From CAYRSS01 sp964426945 (GTDB lineage: Bacteria; Planctomycetota; Phycisphaerae; UBA1845), in assembly GCA_964426945.1 (NCBI GenBank), contig CAYRSS010000002.1:62001-126000 (forward strand): a stretch of 64,000 nucleotides of DNA. Direction: 5' to 3'. Below the pieces are notes generated by a model. It searched no databases. It saw only the letters and a list, made by a program, of their open reading frames with translations, and was not told the origin of the DNA. Below, one piece after another: positions 9,341-18,197 of this stretch. Numbering within the stretch: position 1 is the first letter of the stretch; each line of letters opens with the position of its first letter. Position numbers and translations under genes: made by a program.

Positions 9341-10459
9341 CTAGCGGGCGACGGTGTCCGGGATCGTCCTGAGACCGTAATACCCGACGATTCCCTCGTC
9401 GAGGTCGGCGCTGAGGTCGCCGCCAACGGTCCAGACGCCGCCATCAGGATCGATCCAGACGCCATGCCACTCCCGCAGCGTATCGAACTCGACCGGCGTC
9501 GCGGTCCATCCCGCCGGATCCCGCAGCAGGAGCGTCCCTTCCCGACCGACCGCCGCGCCACTGCCGTCGGGCTCCATGTAGACGCCGCTCAGTTGCACCG
9601 CCCCGGCGGGGGTACGGTCACTGAAGCCGCCGTTGTTCTTCTCGACCACGACGCCGTCGCCAATGCCGCCGACCGCGCAGACCCGCGAACCGGCGCCGTG
9701 AATCGTCAGCAGCGTGCGCGACGTGCCCGCCGGAAGGCGCGACCACGACGATCCATCGTAGTGCAGCAGCGTGCCCGCCCTGCCCACGACATACACGTCG
9801 TCAGCACTGCGGCCCCATACCTTGTAGAGCAGCGGCAGACCAGCCGCGCCGAGCTCACCCGTATCCTCAAACGACCAGCTTTCACCGTCGTAGCGCCAGA
9901 TGACGCCGCCGCCGTTGAGATTGCCGAGGTCTCCGCCGACAGCGAACGCCGTGGTGGCGTCGGCCGCCCACACGCCGAAGAGATTCTCATCGCCCGGCGT
10001 CTCGAACTGCTCGAAGCCTCCGGTCTCCGGATCGAACCGCGCGATCAGGCCCGGCGCACCCGCCACCAGAAAGCGCCCATCGACCGGATTGACGCTGATC
10101 CACCACAGGTCGCCCGCAGCGATGCCCGTCGGCATACGACGCCACCGCTCGCCGTCGAAGTGCAGCACGTTGGGGCCGTCGCCGGCACCCAGGTCCCCGC
10201 CAACGGCGTACACATCATCGGCCGAGGTGCCTGAGACAGACATCAGCGAGGTGCGGAGGTTCTGGAAGACGAGTTGCGCACTCGGCGTACCGGCCGGCGT
10301 GTTGTCGTTGTCGTTGCCGGGCGGCAACACGCAGCCCCCCAGCCACGCGCTCGCCAGAGCGATGTGCAACGAAAGCCGGGCAACGCGGCTTGATCGGCGC
10401 AAGGAACCTCTCCGGTGCGTTGGGTGTCCCGAACGCTCCTCCCGCCTCGGCGCCTTCAT
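9341..10459 (-). CDS. lipoprotein with beta-propeller-like repeats
   Basis: The protein has 372 residues. ATG 10459 is taken because GGGGAGGA precedes it. A basic leader ends in the lipobox WLGGC, so this is a lipoprotein. The mature part has repeated blades of the form SADDVYAVGG...VLHFDGERW, TTAFAVGGDLGNLN...WRYDGESW, SADDVYVVGRAGTLLHYDGSSW and GSGAAVGREGTLLL, as in Kelch/photosynthesis-system-stability-like propellers common in Myxococcota and Planctomycetota. The function is unknown. The ALDH gene begins 20 bases downstream in the same direction. Confidence 0.75.
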   Translation of the reverse strand: MKAPRREERSGHPTHRRGSLRRSSRVARLSLHIALASAWLGGCVLPPGNDNDNTPAGTPSAQLVFQNLRTSLMSVSGTSADDVYAVGGDLGAGDGPNVLHFDGERWRRMPTGIAAGDLWWISVNPVDGRFLVAGAPGLIARFDPETGGFEQFETPGDENLFGVWAADATTAFAVGGDLGNLNGGGVIWRYDGESWSFEDTGELGAAGLPLLYKVWGRSADDVYVVGRAGTLLHYDGSSWSRLPAGTSRTLLTIHGAGSRVCAVGGIGDGVVVEKNNGGFSDRTPAGAVQLSGVYMEPDGSGAAVGREGTLLLRDPAGWTATPVEFDTLREWHGVWIDPDGGVWTVGGDLSADLDEGIVGYYGLRTIPDTVAR

Positions 10460-10665
10460 CGCAGTCGTCCTCCCCGATGATGCCGCGGACGGCGTGCCGA
10501 CCGAACGCGGGCTGACATGGTGATCGGTTCGGAGCGTATTGTAGCGTCCCGGCCCGCCAATCGCACTGGTGTACTTCTCATTCGGCTGCCATCGTCCTAT
10601 CATGCGGGCTCCGCGGCCCTCGCCGGCGATCCGCGGGCTGACGCTCATTCCAGGGGAGTAGTGCC

Positions 10666-10908
10666 ATGCGCGTTCGACCGTCCTTTCGCACCCTGCACCG
10701 CTGGAGCGGGGCCGCCCTCTGCGGGGGCCTGCTGTGGACGAGCAGTTGCGGCATGGCCCTTCGCGACGCCGCGGTCGGCGGGTCGGCCGATTTCGTCCGG
10801 GCGCTGGCCTTTGCCCTCCTGAACGAAATATCCCCCATCGACGTCACGCCGATCGGCGGCGGCGGCGGCAGCGACGATCCCTTCGACAACCCGCCAATTC
10901 AGTCGTGA
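10666..10908 (+). CDS. mini-lipoprotein, coupled to downstream porin (80 aa)
   Basis: The protein has 80 residues with AGGGGAG before ATG 10666. A leader ending LLWTSSC gives a likely lipobox-type Cys. It is followed by MALRDAAVGGSADFVRALAF, a short hydrophobic helix, and a Gly/Asp/Pro tail. The stop overlaps the start of the porin gene as TGATG, indicating translational coupling. Similar short lipoproteins occur at 25174-25383 and 41003-41215. The function is unknown. Confidence 0.72.
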   Translation: MRVRPSFRTLHRWSGAALCGGLLWTSSCGMALRDAAVGGSADFVRALAFALLNEISPIDVTPIGGGGGSDDPFDNPPIQS

Positions 10909-12479
10909 TGCCCCGTCTAGCCGGACTGCGAATCTGTCGCCCAGGTTGGATCGCCGCCCTCGCAGCGGCAGCGATACCGTTGCTCTCCCTGTCGGCCGCC
11001 CGCGGGGCCGATCCAGCCGATCCGAAGCGGGAGGCGGCCGAGACCGAGCGCCGCCCGGGCGTGACACCTCTGTCCCTGAGCCTGCGGCATGGCTCCGCGA
11101 CGTCCTGCGGGCGGTGCGCGGTCGACGCCTCGGACCACGACGGCGAGGCCCACTCGACGCGGTTCATGAACCTGCGATTCGACGAGGACTTCAGCTACCT
11201 CGAAGAGAACCCCAAACTACGTGACGACGAGCCCCGGCTGCGGCTGAAGAGCATCCGGCTCGCCGATCGCTGGCGGCTCGACGTGGGCGGCGAATTTCGC
11301 CTGCGGTGGGATAGCCGTTCGAACCAGCATCACGGCCGGGCCGGTGAGACGCAGCAGGCTCAGCAGAACTACCGCTGGCTGATTCATGCCAACATCCGCC
11401 ACGAGGACAACTTCCGCCTCTTCTTCCAGGGCATCGCCGCTCACGTCGAAGACCAGGACGGCCCCTTCCAGCCGACGCAGGAGAACCACGGCGACGTCCA
11501 GCAGATCTTCGCGGATGTGCGTATCCCCGGCGGCGACGAGCGCTTCACCCTGCGCATCGGGCGGCAGGAGCTCGCCTACGGCGCCTACCGGCTCGTCGGC
11601 CCGCTCGACTGGGTCTCCACGCGCCGTCGCTTCGACGGCGTGAAGCTGATGTACCGCGATGATCTGTTCGACGTGGACGCCTTCTTTACGCGCCCGGTGA
11701 TCGTACGGCGCGAGTCGATGGACGCGTGGAATGAGGATCGCGACTTCTACGGCGTCTACGCGACCTACAAGGGCATCCCCGATCACTGGATCGATGCGTA
11801 CTTCCTCGGTCTGCAGCAACGCGACCAGACCGTGAACCCCAACGGCCGCGCCGGCGACCACTCAACCTACACCATCGGCGGCCGCTTCGGCGGACGCAGC
11901 GGCCGTTGGGACTACGACACCGAGCTGGCGGGGCAGTGGGGAAGCTGGGCCGGCGACCGGGTACACGCCTGGAGCGCGGCCATCGACGCCGGGTACACCA
12001 TCGAACCGTGGCCGATGAAGCCCCGCCTCAGCGCCGGCTTCGACTATTCCTCGGGCGACGAAGACCCCTACGACGGCAAGGTCGGCACGTTCAACCAGCT
12101 CTACCCTTTCGACCACGTCTGCATCGGCATGCAGGACCTGGTCGGTCGGCAGAACCTGACGCGCTCCTACGTGGCGCTCGATTTCTGGCCGGTCGCCGAC
12201 AAGCTCAAGGTTGCCATCGCCCACCACCACTACTGGCTCAGCCAGGAGAAGGACGCCGCCTACGATGCGGGCGGCATCGCCCGCTTACGCGACGGCTCCG
12301 GGCGCAGCGGGCTCGAATTCGGCAATGAATTGGACATCTGGGTAGACTGGTCTCCCAACGCCCACTCAAGCCTGTCGGTGGGCTACTGCTACTTCTTCAA
12401 CGGGGCGTACGTGCACGACCGCGTGCGCGACGACGACAACCCAAGCCTCGTGATCGTGCAGTACCGCTACCGATTCTGA
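10908..12479 (+). CDS. alginate-export-type outer-membrane porin
   Basis: The protein has 523 residues starting at the ATG that overlaps the preceding stop. A signal peptide (residues 1-36, ending SAARGA) is followed by a plug-like stretch with CGRC. Then come many amphipathic strands with aromatic girdles (RWRLDVGGEFRLRWDSR, FRLFFQGIAAHVEDQDG, RFTLRIGRQELAYGAYRLVG, RRFDGVKLMYRDDLFDVDAFF), matching the alginate_export/AlgE-like barrel family. The C-terminus ends in VQYRYRF with a terminal Phe, typical of Bam-dependent outer-membrane proteins. This supports a true outer membrane. The transported substrate is unknown, and no alginate genes are nearby. The next gene converges 9 bases away. Confidence 0.8.
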   Translation: MPRLAGLRICRPGWIAALAAAAIPLLSLSAARGADPADPKREAAETERRPGVTPLSLSLRHGSATSCGRCAVDASDHDGEAHSTRFMNLRFDEDFSYLEENPKLRDDEPRLRLKSIRLADRWRLDVGGEFRLRWDSRSNQHHGRAGETQQAQQNYRWLIHANIRHEDNFRLFFQGIAAHVEDQDGPFQPTQENHGDVQQIFADVRIPGGDERFTLRIGRQELAYGAYRLVGPLDWVSTRRRFDGVKLMYRDDLFDVDAFFTRPVIVRRESMDAWNEDRDFYGVYATYKGIPDHWIDAYFLGLQQRDQTVNPNGRAGDHSTYTIGGRFGGRSGRWDYDTELAGQWGSWAGDRVHAWSAAIDAGYTIEPWPMKPRLSAGFDYSSGDEDPYDGKVGTFNQLYPFDHVCIGMQDLVGRQNLTRSYVALDFWPVADKLKVAIAHHHYWLSQEKDAAYDAGGIARLRDGSGRSGLEFGNELDIWVDWSPNAHSSLSVGYCYFFNGAYVHDRVRDDDNPSLVIVQYRYRF

Positions 12480-12488
12480 TCGCGCGGG

Positions 12489-14744
12489 CTACTCCTCGAC
12501 CATGCGGACGCGCGAGGCCGGCAGCACGTCGAGGCGGATATCGCCCGAAGACGTGTAGCGCCCGAAGCTCAGCACGCCAGTCGGACACGCCCCCACGCAC
12601 GCGGAACAGCGTACGCACTGCGGGTCCTCCATCGGCAGTCCCTTATTGGCGAAGTTCATGACGTCGATGCCCTGGTGGCACACCGTGGTGCAGACGTTGC
12701 AGGAGATGCACTTCTTCTTGTCCGCAAAGATCCGAAATCGAGAGAAACGCGCGTAGATGTGCATCAGCGCCGCCAGCGGACACGCGAACCGGCACCAGAC
12801 GCGCCCGCTGAGCCAGAAGTAGCAGCCCAGGCCGATCACCCCTGCCAGCATCACGTCGACCATCCAGCGGTAGTTGAGCACCGGCAGCCGCTCGAAGAGC
12901 CCCGCGAAGACGCTTCCGAACCAGGATGCGGGATACACCCAGCCGAGCACGCGCAACACGAACAGGATGAGGGCGATGGCGAGGATGACCTGCCCCACCA
13001 TGTTGAGGCGGTTCCACCGTGGGCCGTGGGGCATTTTCTCGCGCTGGGTATCGCCCAGCGTTTCGGCCAGCGCACCGCAGGAGCAAATCCACCCGCAGTA
13101 TCCCCCCTTGCCCGCATACCGAATCAGCAGGGGAATCAGCACGAACGTCTGTACGAAGCTGATGACCAGCCAGCCCCACAGCGGCTGATCGGTGAAGACG
13201 TTGTAGACGAACAGCGGCCACGCCAGGATCAGGCCGTAGGCGCGCCAGTACTCCCCCCGGGGAAAGAGTTGCTCGGCCAGCCAGCCGGGAAATCCGTCGT
13301 CGAAGACGCCGTTGCGCCCCATCCACGGCAGCAGAAGCTGCGGGAGTACGAAGAGCGGAAGGCACTGAACCGCCATGAGCACGAGCGTCTGTGCGGTGAC
13401 GTAGGGAGTGCGCCTCCGCCGGATCCGGCGAAAGCCGAAAACAACCACGCACAACGAGTAGGCAAGCGTGTAATAGAAGCCCGGCTCGCCGATCGCCTCG
13501 CGCAGCGTGTACAGGAAACTCGTCTGCCGCTGGGCAGCCTCAGCGATGTTCGCTCCCGCGGCGTTCAGCCAGCCGCCCACGCCGTAGGGAAACCAGCCGC
13601 GCGCCGCGAACCACTGGCCCAGCGGCAACTCGCGCGGACTCGCCTTCCAGTGATAGAGCCCCACGCAGAACAGCAGGAACGCTGCGAAAGCAACCCACGT
13701 TCGCGCACGCCACTCGCCCCGGATGCGGATGCCGCTGCGCCGCAGGAAGTCCAGCGGAGGCTCGCGGCCGATCATCAGCATCACCGCGTCGTTGGGCACA
13801 ATCGTCGAGTGTCCACCCGGTTCGCGCAGCTCGACTTCTGATTCAGTGATGCTCGCGACTTCGGAGGGCATGACGAGACGAACGCCCCCCGGAGTGCCTC
13901 TCTCATCAACGAGTGCTTCGAACTCCTCGAGCAATTCCGGCTTGGGCCGCGACAGCCGCTCGCCGCGGTAGCTGTGCGTCACGCGGGCCCCGGCCTTAGC
14001 CAGGGCGATCGATGTTTCGATCGCCGCATCGCCGCCCCCCACGACGAGCACTTCGCGGCCGGTGAGGTCCGCAGGATCGTGAAGGCGATTCGAGACCTTG
14101 TCGAGTTCCTCTCCCGGGACGTCGAGACGCCGGTGATTCCCGCTGCGACCAATGGCGACAATGACGCGTCGGGCCGACGTGGATCCGCCGTCGTGGTGAA
14201 GCAGAATCACGCCGCCCCGCCGTTCGAGATGGTCGATCCGGCGCGTGGTCGGCTCGATCCCTGCGGCGTCGCGCTGCGCCTCAAGTTCGTCCATGAGCCC
14301 TTCGCGGTCCTCGGCGCTGACGACCAAATCGCCGGCGGGCGTCATCTCTCGAGGATACGTGAAGATCGGCTTGCCGCGGGGGAAGTTGGCGATGGTGGAG
14401 AACGGCCGAGCGGCCTCAAAGATATCGAAACGCAGCCCCGCCTTCTTCGCCTCGATCGCCGCAGCGATGCCCGCGACGCCTCCGCCGACAATCGCGAGGT
14501 CGAGCGGCTCGCCTTCGGCCTCCCCCGGCGACGGGCGAAAGCCCGGTTCGGCCAGGATCGCGCGAACGGCGCGGGCGCCGGTGTCGACGGCGAACTTCAG
14601 CAACGGGACGCCCGTGAGATCGCCGACGATCCTCACGCCGGGGACGCTGGTGCGCCCGTCCTCGCCGACCACAGGCAGCGGCTCGACCGACCCCGCGGGC
14701 CAGCGCGTGTGAAGCCAGCGGGTGTATCGGGTAATGAGGTTCAC
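12489..14744 (-). CDS. flavin NAD(P)-oxidoreductase / NapH-type polyferredoxin fusion
   Basis: The protein has 751 residues. Residues about 80-345 form a two-dinucleotide-domain flavoprotein like thioredoxin or bacillithiol (YpdA) reductases, with FAD motif AIVGGGVAGIAAA at 84 and NAD(P)H motif VLVVGGGDAAIE near 230; no redox CxxC is seen. Residues about 350-640 contain several membrane helices with the NapH/NosR-like cysteine motifs CGWICSCGALAE and CRFACPLAALM. Two 4Fe-4S clusters follow, CISCNVCTTVCHQG and CVRCSACVGACPTG. The arrangement implies electron transfer from NAD(P)H through FAD and Fe-S to a membrane or periplasmic acceptor. The partner is unknown; the closest neighbours are a porin and an ABC exporter. 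Confidence 0.82.
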   Translation of the reverse strand: MNLITRYTRWLHTRWPAGSVEPLPVVGEDGRTSVPGVRIVGDLTGVPLLKFAVDTGARAVRAILAEPGFRPSPGEAEGEPLDLAIVGGGVAGIAAAIEAKKAGLRFDIFEAARPFSTIANFPRGKPIFTYPREMTPAGDLVVSAEDREGLMDELEAQRDAAGIEPTTRRIDHLERRGGVILLHHDGGSTSARRVIVAIGRSGNHRRLDVPGEELDKVSNRLHDPADLTGREVLVVGGGDAAIETSIALAKAGARVTHSYRGERLSRPKPELLEEFEALVDERGTPGGVRLVMPSEVASITESEVELREPGGHSTIVPNDAVMLMIGREPPLDFLRRSGIRIRGEWRARTWVAFAAFLLFCVGLYHWKASPRELPLGQWFAARGWFPYGVGGWLNAAGANIAEAAQRQTSFLYTLREAIGEPGFYYTLAYSLCVVVFGFRRIRRRRTPYVTAQTLVLMAVQCLPLFVLPQLLLPWMGRNGVFDDGFPGWLAEQLFPRGEYWRAYGLILAWPLFVYNVFTDQPLWGWLVISFVQTFVLIPLLIRYAGKGGYCGWICSCGALAETLGDTQREKMPHGPRWNRLNMVGQVILAIALILFVLRVLGWVYPASWFGSVFAGLFERLPVLNYRWMVDVMLAGVIGLGCYFWLSGRVWCRFACPLAALMHIYARFSRFRIFADKKKCISCNVCTTVCHQGIDVMNFANKGLPMEDPQCVRCSACVGACPTGVLSFGRYTSSGDIRLDVLPASRVRMVEE

Positions 14745-14887
14745 AGATGCCCTCGCAAGGCGCGTCGGACCTCGCCAGCCGAATATCGCGCTGCGCGCCG
14801 ACCTGCATTTCCGGAGCAGGCGGCTGGGACAAGAGCTTACAGGTCAGCCTGTTCGCCGCCAACGCGGCTGCGGGTAGGATGCCCGCG

Positions 14888-15820
14888 ATGGAACCGGTAC
14901 TACACATCACGGAGGCCGCCAAGCGATTTGGTGCGACGACGGCGCTGGCCGGCGCGACGCTGGCTGTTCGGCCCGGGGAGTGGGTCGGGCTGCTGGGCCC
15001 CAACGGCGCCGGCAAGACGACGCTGATCCGCGCGATCGCGGGGCGCGTACGGCTCGACGCCGGCGAAATCAGGCTGCTTGGCGAGCAGGTGGAGACGGAT
15101 CGCAACGGTCGAGCTCAGGCGGCGCGCCACGCCCTCGGCCTCGTTCCACAGGAAATTGCCCTCTACACGACTTTGACGGCCCGGGAGAATCTCGATGCCT
15201 TCGGGCGCCTCCACGGCGTCACCGGCCGCGCGCTGCGCGAGCGCGTGGAGGAGCTCCTGGCGTGGACCGGACTGGCTGATCGCGCCGACGCGCGGGTGGA
15301 CGGATTCTCCGGCGGGATGAAGCGAAGGCTCAACATCGCCTGCGGCGTCATCCACCGCCCAAAGATTGCCCTTTTGGACGAACCCACCGTCGGCGTCGAT
15401 CCACAGAGCCGGGAGCGCATCTGGCAGATGCTCGCCGAATTGCGCCAGGCCGGCATGGCGCTGCTGCTCACCACGCACCAGCTCGACGAAGCCCAGCAGG
15501 TCTGCGAACGCATCGTCATCATCGATCACGGCCGGGTGATTGCCGCGGGCACCCTGACCGAGCTGATCGCCGCGACCGTCGGCCCGCGGCGGACTGTCGT
15601 GCTGACGCTGTCCAAGCCGCCTTCCACCGTCGCGGGCGGCTGGGTCTTCGATGCCGGGGCGTCGGCCCTGAGGTTGGCGGTGAACGACGTGGCCGCTGAT
15701 CTGCCCCCGGCGCTAGAACGCCTGCGCGCGGATGGATGCCAGGTGCTCGATGTTCGTGTCGAGGCGCCGAACCTTCACATGGTCTTCCTGCACCTGACCG
15801 GGCGGGAGCTGCGCGAGTAG
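14888..15820 (+). CDS. ABC transporter ATP-binding protein (ABC-2 exporter type)
   Basis: The protein has 310 residues from ATG 14888, with GTAGGA 8 bases upstream. Walker A is GPNGAGKTT, the signature is FSGGMKRRLNIA, Walker B is ALLDEPTVGVD and the H-loop is LLTTHQLDE. It belongs to the DrrA/CcmA-like class that powers drug, lipid or polysaccharide export with a membrane partner. The gene for that partner follows 10 bases later. The C-terminal 80 residues are the usual accessory domain. The substrate is unknown. Confidence 0.9.
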   Translation: MEPVLHITEAAKRFGATTALAGATLAVRPGEWVGLLGPNGAGKTTLIRAIAGRVRLDAGEIRLLGEQVETDRNGRAQAARHALGLVPQEIALYTTLTARENLDAFGRLHGVTGRALRERVEELLAWTGLADRADARVDGFSGGMKRRLNIACGVIHRPKIALLDEPTVGVDPQSRERIWQMLAELRQAGMALLLTTHQLDEAQQVCERIVIIDHGRVIAAGTLTELIAATVGPRRTVVLTLSKPPSTVAGGWVFDAGASALRLAVNDVAADLPPALERLRADGCQVLDVRVEAPNLHMVFLHLTGRELRE

Positions 15821-15830
15821 GAGACGCGAC

Positions 15831-17129
15831 GTGATCCGGACGATTATCCGTATCGCCTGGCTTCAGCTGAAGCGCGACCGCGTTGCGCAGGGGCTGTCTT
15901 TCGTCCTCCCCATTGCCTTCTTCTCGATCTTCGCCGTCGTCTTCGGAGCGGCGGGTGGAGGTGGCACGGACGCAGTCAATGTTGCGGTGGTCGACGAGGA
16001 CGGAAGCGAGGCGAGTCGCCGCCTGATCCAGGGACTCGTGGCTGAGCAGAGTCTGTTCGTACACCGGCAGGTCAGCCGGGACGATCCGACGCCCCTGAGC
16101 CGCGAAGCGGCGATTCAGCGTGTCCGCGATGGGCGCGTGCCCATTGCGGTGATCATCCGGAGAGGGTTCGGAGAGGAATTCGGGCTGTTCTTTGGAGAAA
16201 GAGACGCGGGAGTAGAACTGCACGCCGACCGATCGGACCCGATCGCCCCGCAGATCGTCGGCGGGCTGCTCCAGAAGGCCGCCATGATGAGCGCGCCCGA
16301 CCTGATGCTTGACCGCGGCATGAAGATGCTCGAGCAGTTCGGCGGCCCGCTCACCGACGCGCAGCGCGGCGTGATGGACACGCTGATCCCGATGCTCCGC
16401 AATCTTTCGGGCCCTGAGGAGCCGAAGGAGGAATCGACTGCAAAGACGGAGGATGGAAACGCCGCGTTCAGCGGGCTGGTCACGGTGAAGACCTTCGACG
16501 TCCTGGGAGAGAAGAAGAACTCCGGCCTGATCGCGTTCTCCGCCGCGGGGACGGCTGTGCTCTTTCTCCTCTTCAGCATGGCGGGAGCCGGCGGCACGAT
16601 CCTCGAAGAGGAAGAGCAGGGCGTGCTGGAACGCCTGCTCAGCTCGCACATCAGCATGACCCAGCTGCTCCTGGGCAAGTGGCTGTTCCTCGTGGGGATG
16701 GGATTCGTGCAGGTCTCGGTGATGTTCGTTTGGGGCTGGCTGGTCTTCGGGCTGGAGCTCTGGACGCCGCTGCACCTCGCCGGCTTCATCGTGATGACTC
16801 TCGTGACGGCGGCGTCTGCGGCCGCCTTCGGGCTCGTGCTTGCCACGGCGTGCCGGACGCGGGCGCAGCTCGGCGGGGCGTCGACCATCATTATCCTGAT
16901 GATGTCCGCGCTCGGGGGCAGCATGTTCCCCCGGTTCCTGATGCCCCCCGTAATGAAGACGATCGGACTGGGGACCTTCAATGCCTGGGCCCTCGACGGC
17001 TATCAGAAGGTTTTCTGGTACGACAAGCCGGTGTGGGAACTGGGGCCGCAGGTTGGCGTCTTGGCCGGGCTGGCGCTGGTGTTCATGCTCGCGGCCCGGC
17101 GGCTGGCTCGCCGGTGGGAAGCGGCCTGA
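15831..17129 (+). CDS. ABC-2 type transporter permease
   Basis: The protein has 432 residues. GTG 15831 is preceded by TAGGAGA. The first helix is near residue 25 (GLSFVLPIAFFSIFAVVFGA), followed by a large extracytoplasmic domain of about 200 residues (VNVAVVDEDGSEASRRL...) and five more helices from about residue 230, including the EEEEQGVLERLLSS coupling helix and MTQLLLGKWLFLVGMGF. This is the YhgE/NatB-like ABC-2 layout. With the ATPase just upstream it forms a complete exporter, perhaps for a lipid, peptide or Na+. Confidence 0.88.
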   Translation: MIRTIIRIAWLQLKRDRVAQGLSFVLPIAFFSIFAVVFGAAGGGGTDAVNVAVVDEDGSEASRRLIQGLVAEQSLFVHRQVSRDDPTPLSREAAIQRVRDGRVPIAVIIRRGFGEEFGLFFGERDAGVELHADRSDPIAPQIVGGLLQKAAMMSAPDLMLDRGMKMLEQFGGPLTDAQRGVMDTLIPMLRNLSGPEEPKEESTAKTEDGNAAFSGLVTVKTFDVLGEKKNSGLIAFSAAGTAVLFLLFSMAGAGGTILEEEEQGVLERLLSSHISMTQLLLGKWLFLVGMGFVQVSVMFVWGWLVFGLELWTPLHLAGFIVMTLVTAASAAAFGLVLATACRTRAQLGGASTIIILMMSALGGSMFPRFLMPPVMKTIGLGTFNAWALDGYQKVFWYDKPVWELGPQVGVLAGLALVFMLAARRLARRWEAA

Positions 17130-17303
17130 ACGCGGCGGCGCGCTCGTCCCCCCGCACGATTTGACCTCGCCGGAGCGGTTCTGTACCTTCCTGATCCGCC
17201 GATGGGGCGGCCCGTGGAGGGTCGCCGACCCTCAGGGGTGCACACGAATCGGCCCGCGGCCGGCCTCCTGCCGGACCGCGTCACCACCCGGGAGTGTCCT
17301 GTG

Positions 17304-18176
17304 ATGGCCGTTTGGTCTCGCCTGCTCGCTGTGGTCGGGCTCGCCGCGCTGGGGATGTGTGTAACGGCGTGCCGCGACGGCAGCGCCACTTCCGCTTCCT
17401 TCACCGAGGACCTGGGCACCGAGTCGCGTCCGCTTCCCCCGCCGCCTTCGCCGATCATGGTCGCGAAGATCCGCGAGGGCACGGCCGAGCTCCCCCCCCT
17501 TCGCGATCCGACCGCGACCAGCCCCGAGCCTGAGGATGGTGGCGGCGACGGCTCAGCCGGTACGGAGGAGGGCGCCGAGTTCGACGCCGCGGCGATTGAG
17601 CAGGAGATTCGCGCGATCGTCGAGGAACACAACGAGTTTGCCCGGAAGTTTGAATTCCAGGAGCTGACGAACTTCTTCGTCACCTCTCAGCAGGAGCAAC
17701 TCGACCGGCTGAACACCGCATTGAAGAAGCACCACGACGCTCTCAACGCGCTTTGCGCTAAAATCGTGGAGGCCAATCCCGATTCCCAGGCTCGCGTCGA
17801 TGCGCTGAAGTTGAAGATGTACAACCCTGACGACGCGATAATCGTCCTCACCTCGGTGGAGGTGGCCGGGCCGAAGACCGTCAACGTCGTTATGAAGACG
17901 CCGATCCCGACCCTGGCCAATGGCACGTTCCGGCTGCTGGGCACCGGCGAAGAAGCCAACTGGTACCTCGAAGTGCAGGGCCTGAATGAGACCCCACTGA
18001 TCGAGACGATGATCCAGGGGCTGGAAGCCGACGTCACCATGAAGCCGATTCGCGAAGGGTTCGAGTCCGGCGCGATCCCCGCCGACATGGCCCTGACTCA
18101 GCTTGAAGCGATGGCGGAGATGGCTGAGTCCATGCGGAAGGTCCTCGAGCAGGCCGGCGCCGGGGCTGGCGGCTGA
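17304..18176 (+). CDS. hypothetical lipoprotein
   Basis: The protein has 290 residues from ATG 17304; GTG 17301 immediately before it is also possible. GGGAG lies upstream. The leader ends in the lipobox CVTAC, so it is lipid-anchored. The mature part starts with a Pro/Glu-rich linker, then a helical region (AAIEQEIRAIVEEHNEFARKF) and a mixed alpha/beta portion with NWYLEVQGLNE, which looks like a DUF4878/SnoaL-type nuclear-transport-factor fold. That resemblance is weak. It is followed 21 bases later by the next gene. Confidence 0.6.
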   Translation: MAVWSRLLAVVGLAALGMCVTACRDGSATSASFTEDLGTESRPLPPPPSPIMVAKIREGTAELPPLRDPTATSPEPEDGGGDGSAGTEEGAEFDAAAIEQEIRAIVEEHNEFARKFEFQELTNFFVTSQQEQLDRLNTALKKHHDALNALCAKIVEANPDSQARVDALKLKMYNPDDAIIVLTSVEVAGPKTVNVVMKTPIPTLANGTFRLLGTGEEANWYLEVQGLNETPLIETMIQGLEADVTMKPIREGFESGAIPADMALTQLEAMAEMAESMRKVLEQAGAGAGG

Positions 18177-18197
18177 TCGTCCGCCGCCTGTCGTGCC

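Noticed and set aside
12675..13841. Long open frame of 388 codons on the plus strand
   Set aside because: It is antisense to the oxidoreductase/polyferredoxin gene, is rich in Arg, His, Glu and Pro, and has no motif. In high-GC DNA the antisense of a real gene often stays open.
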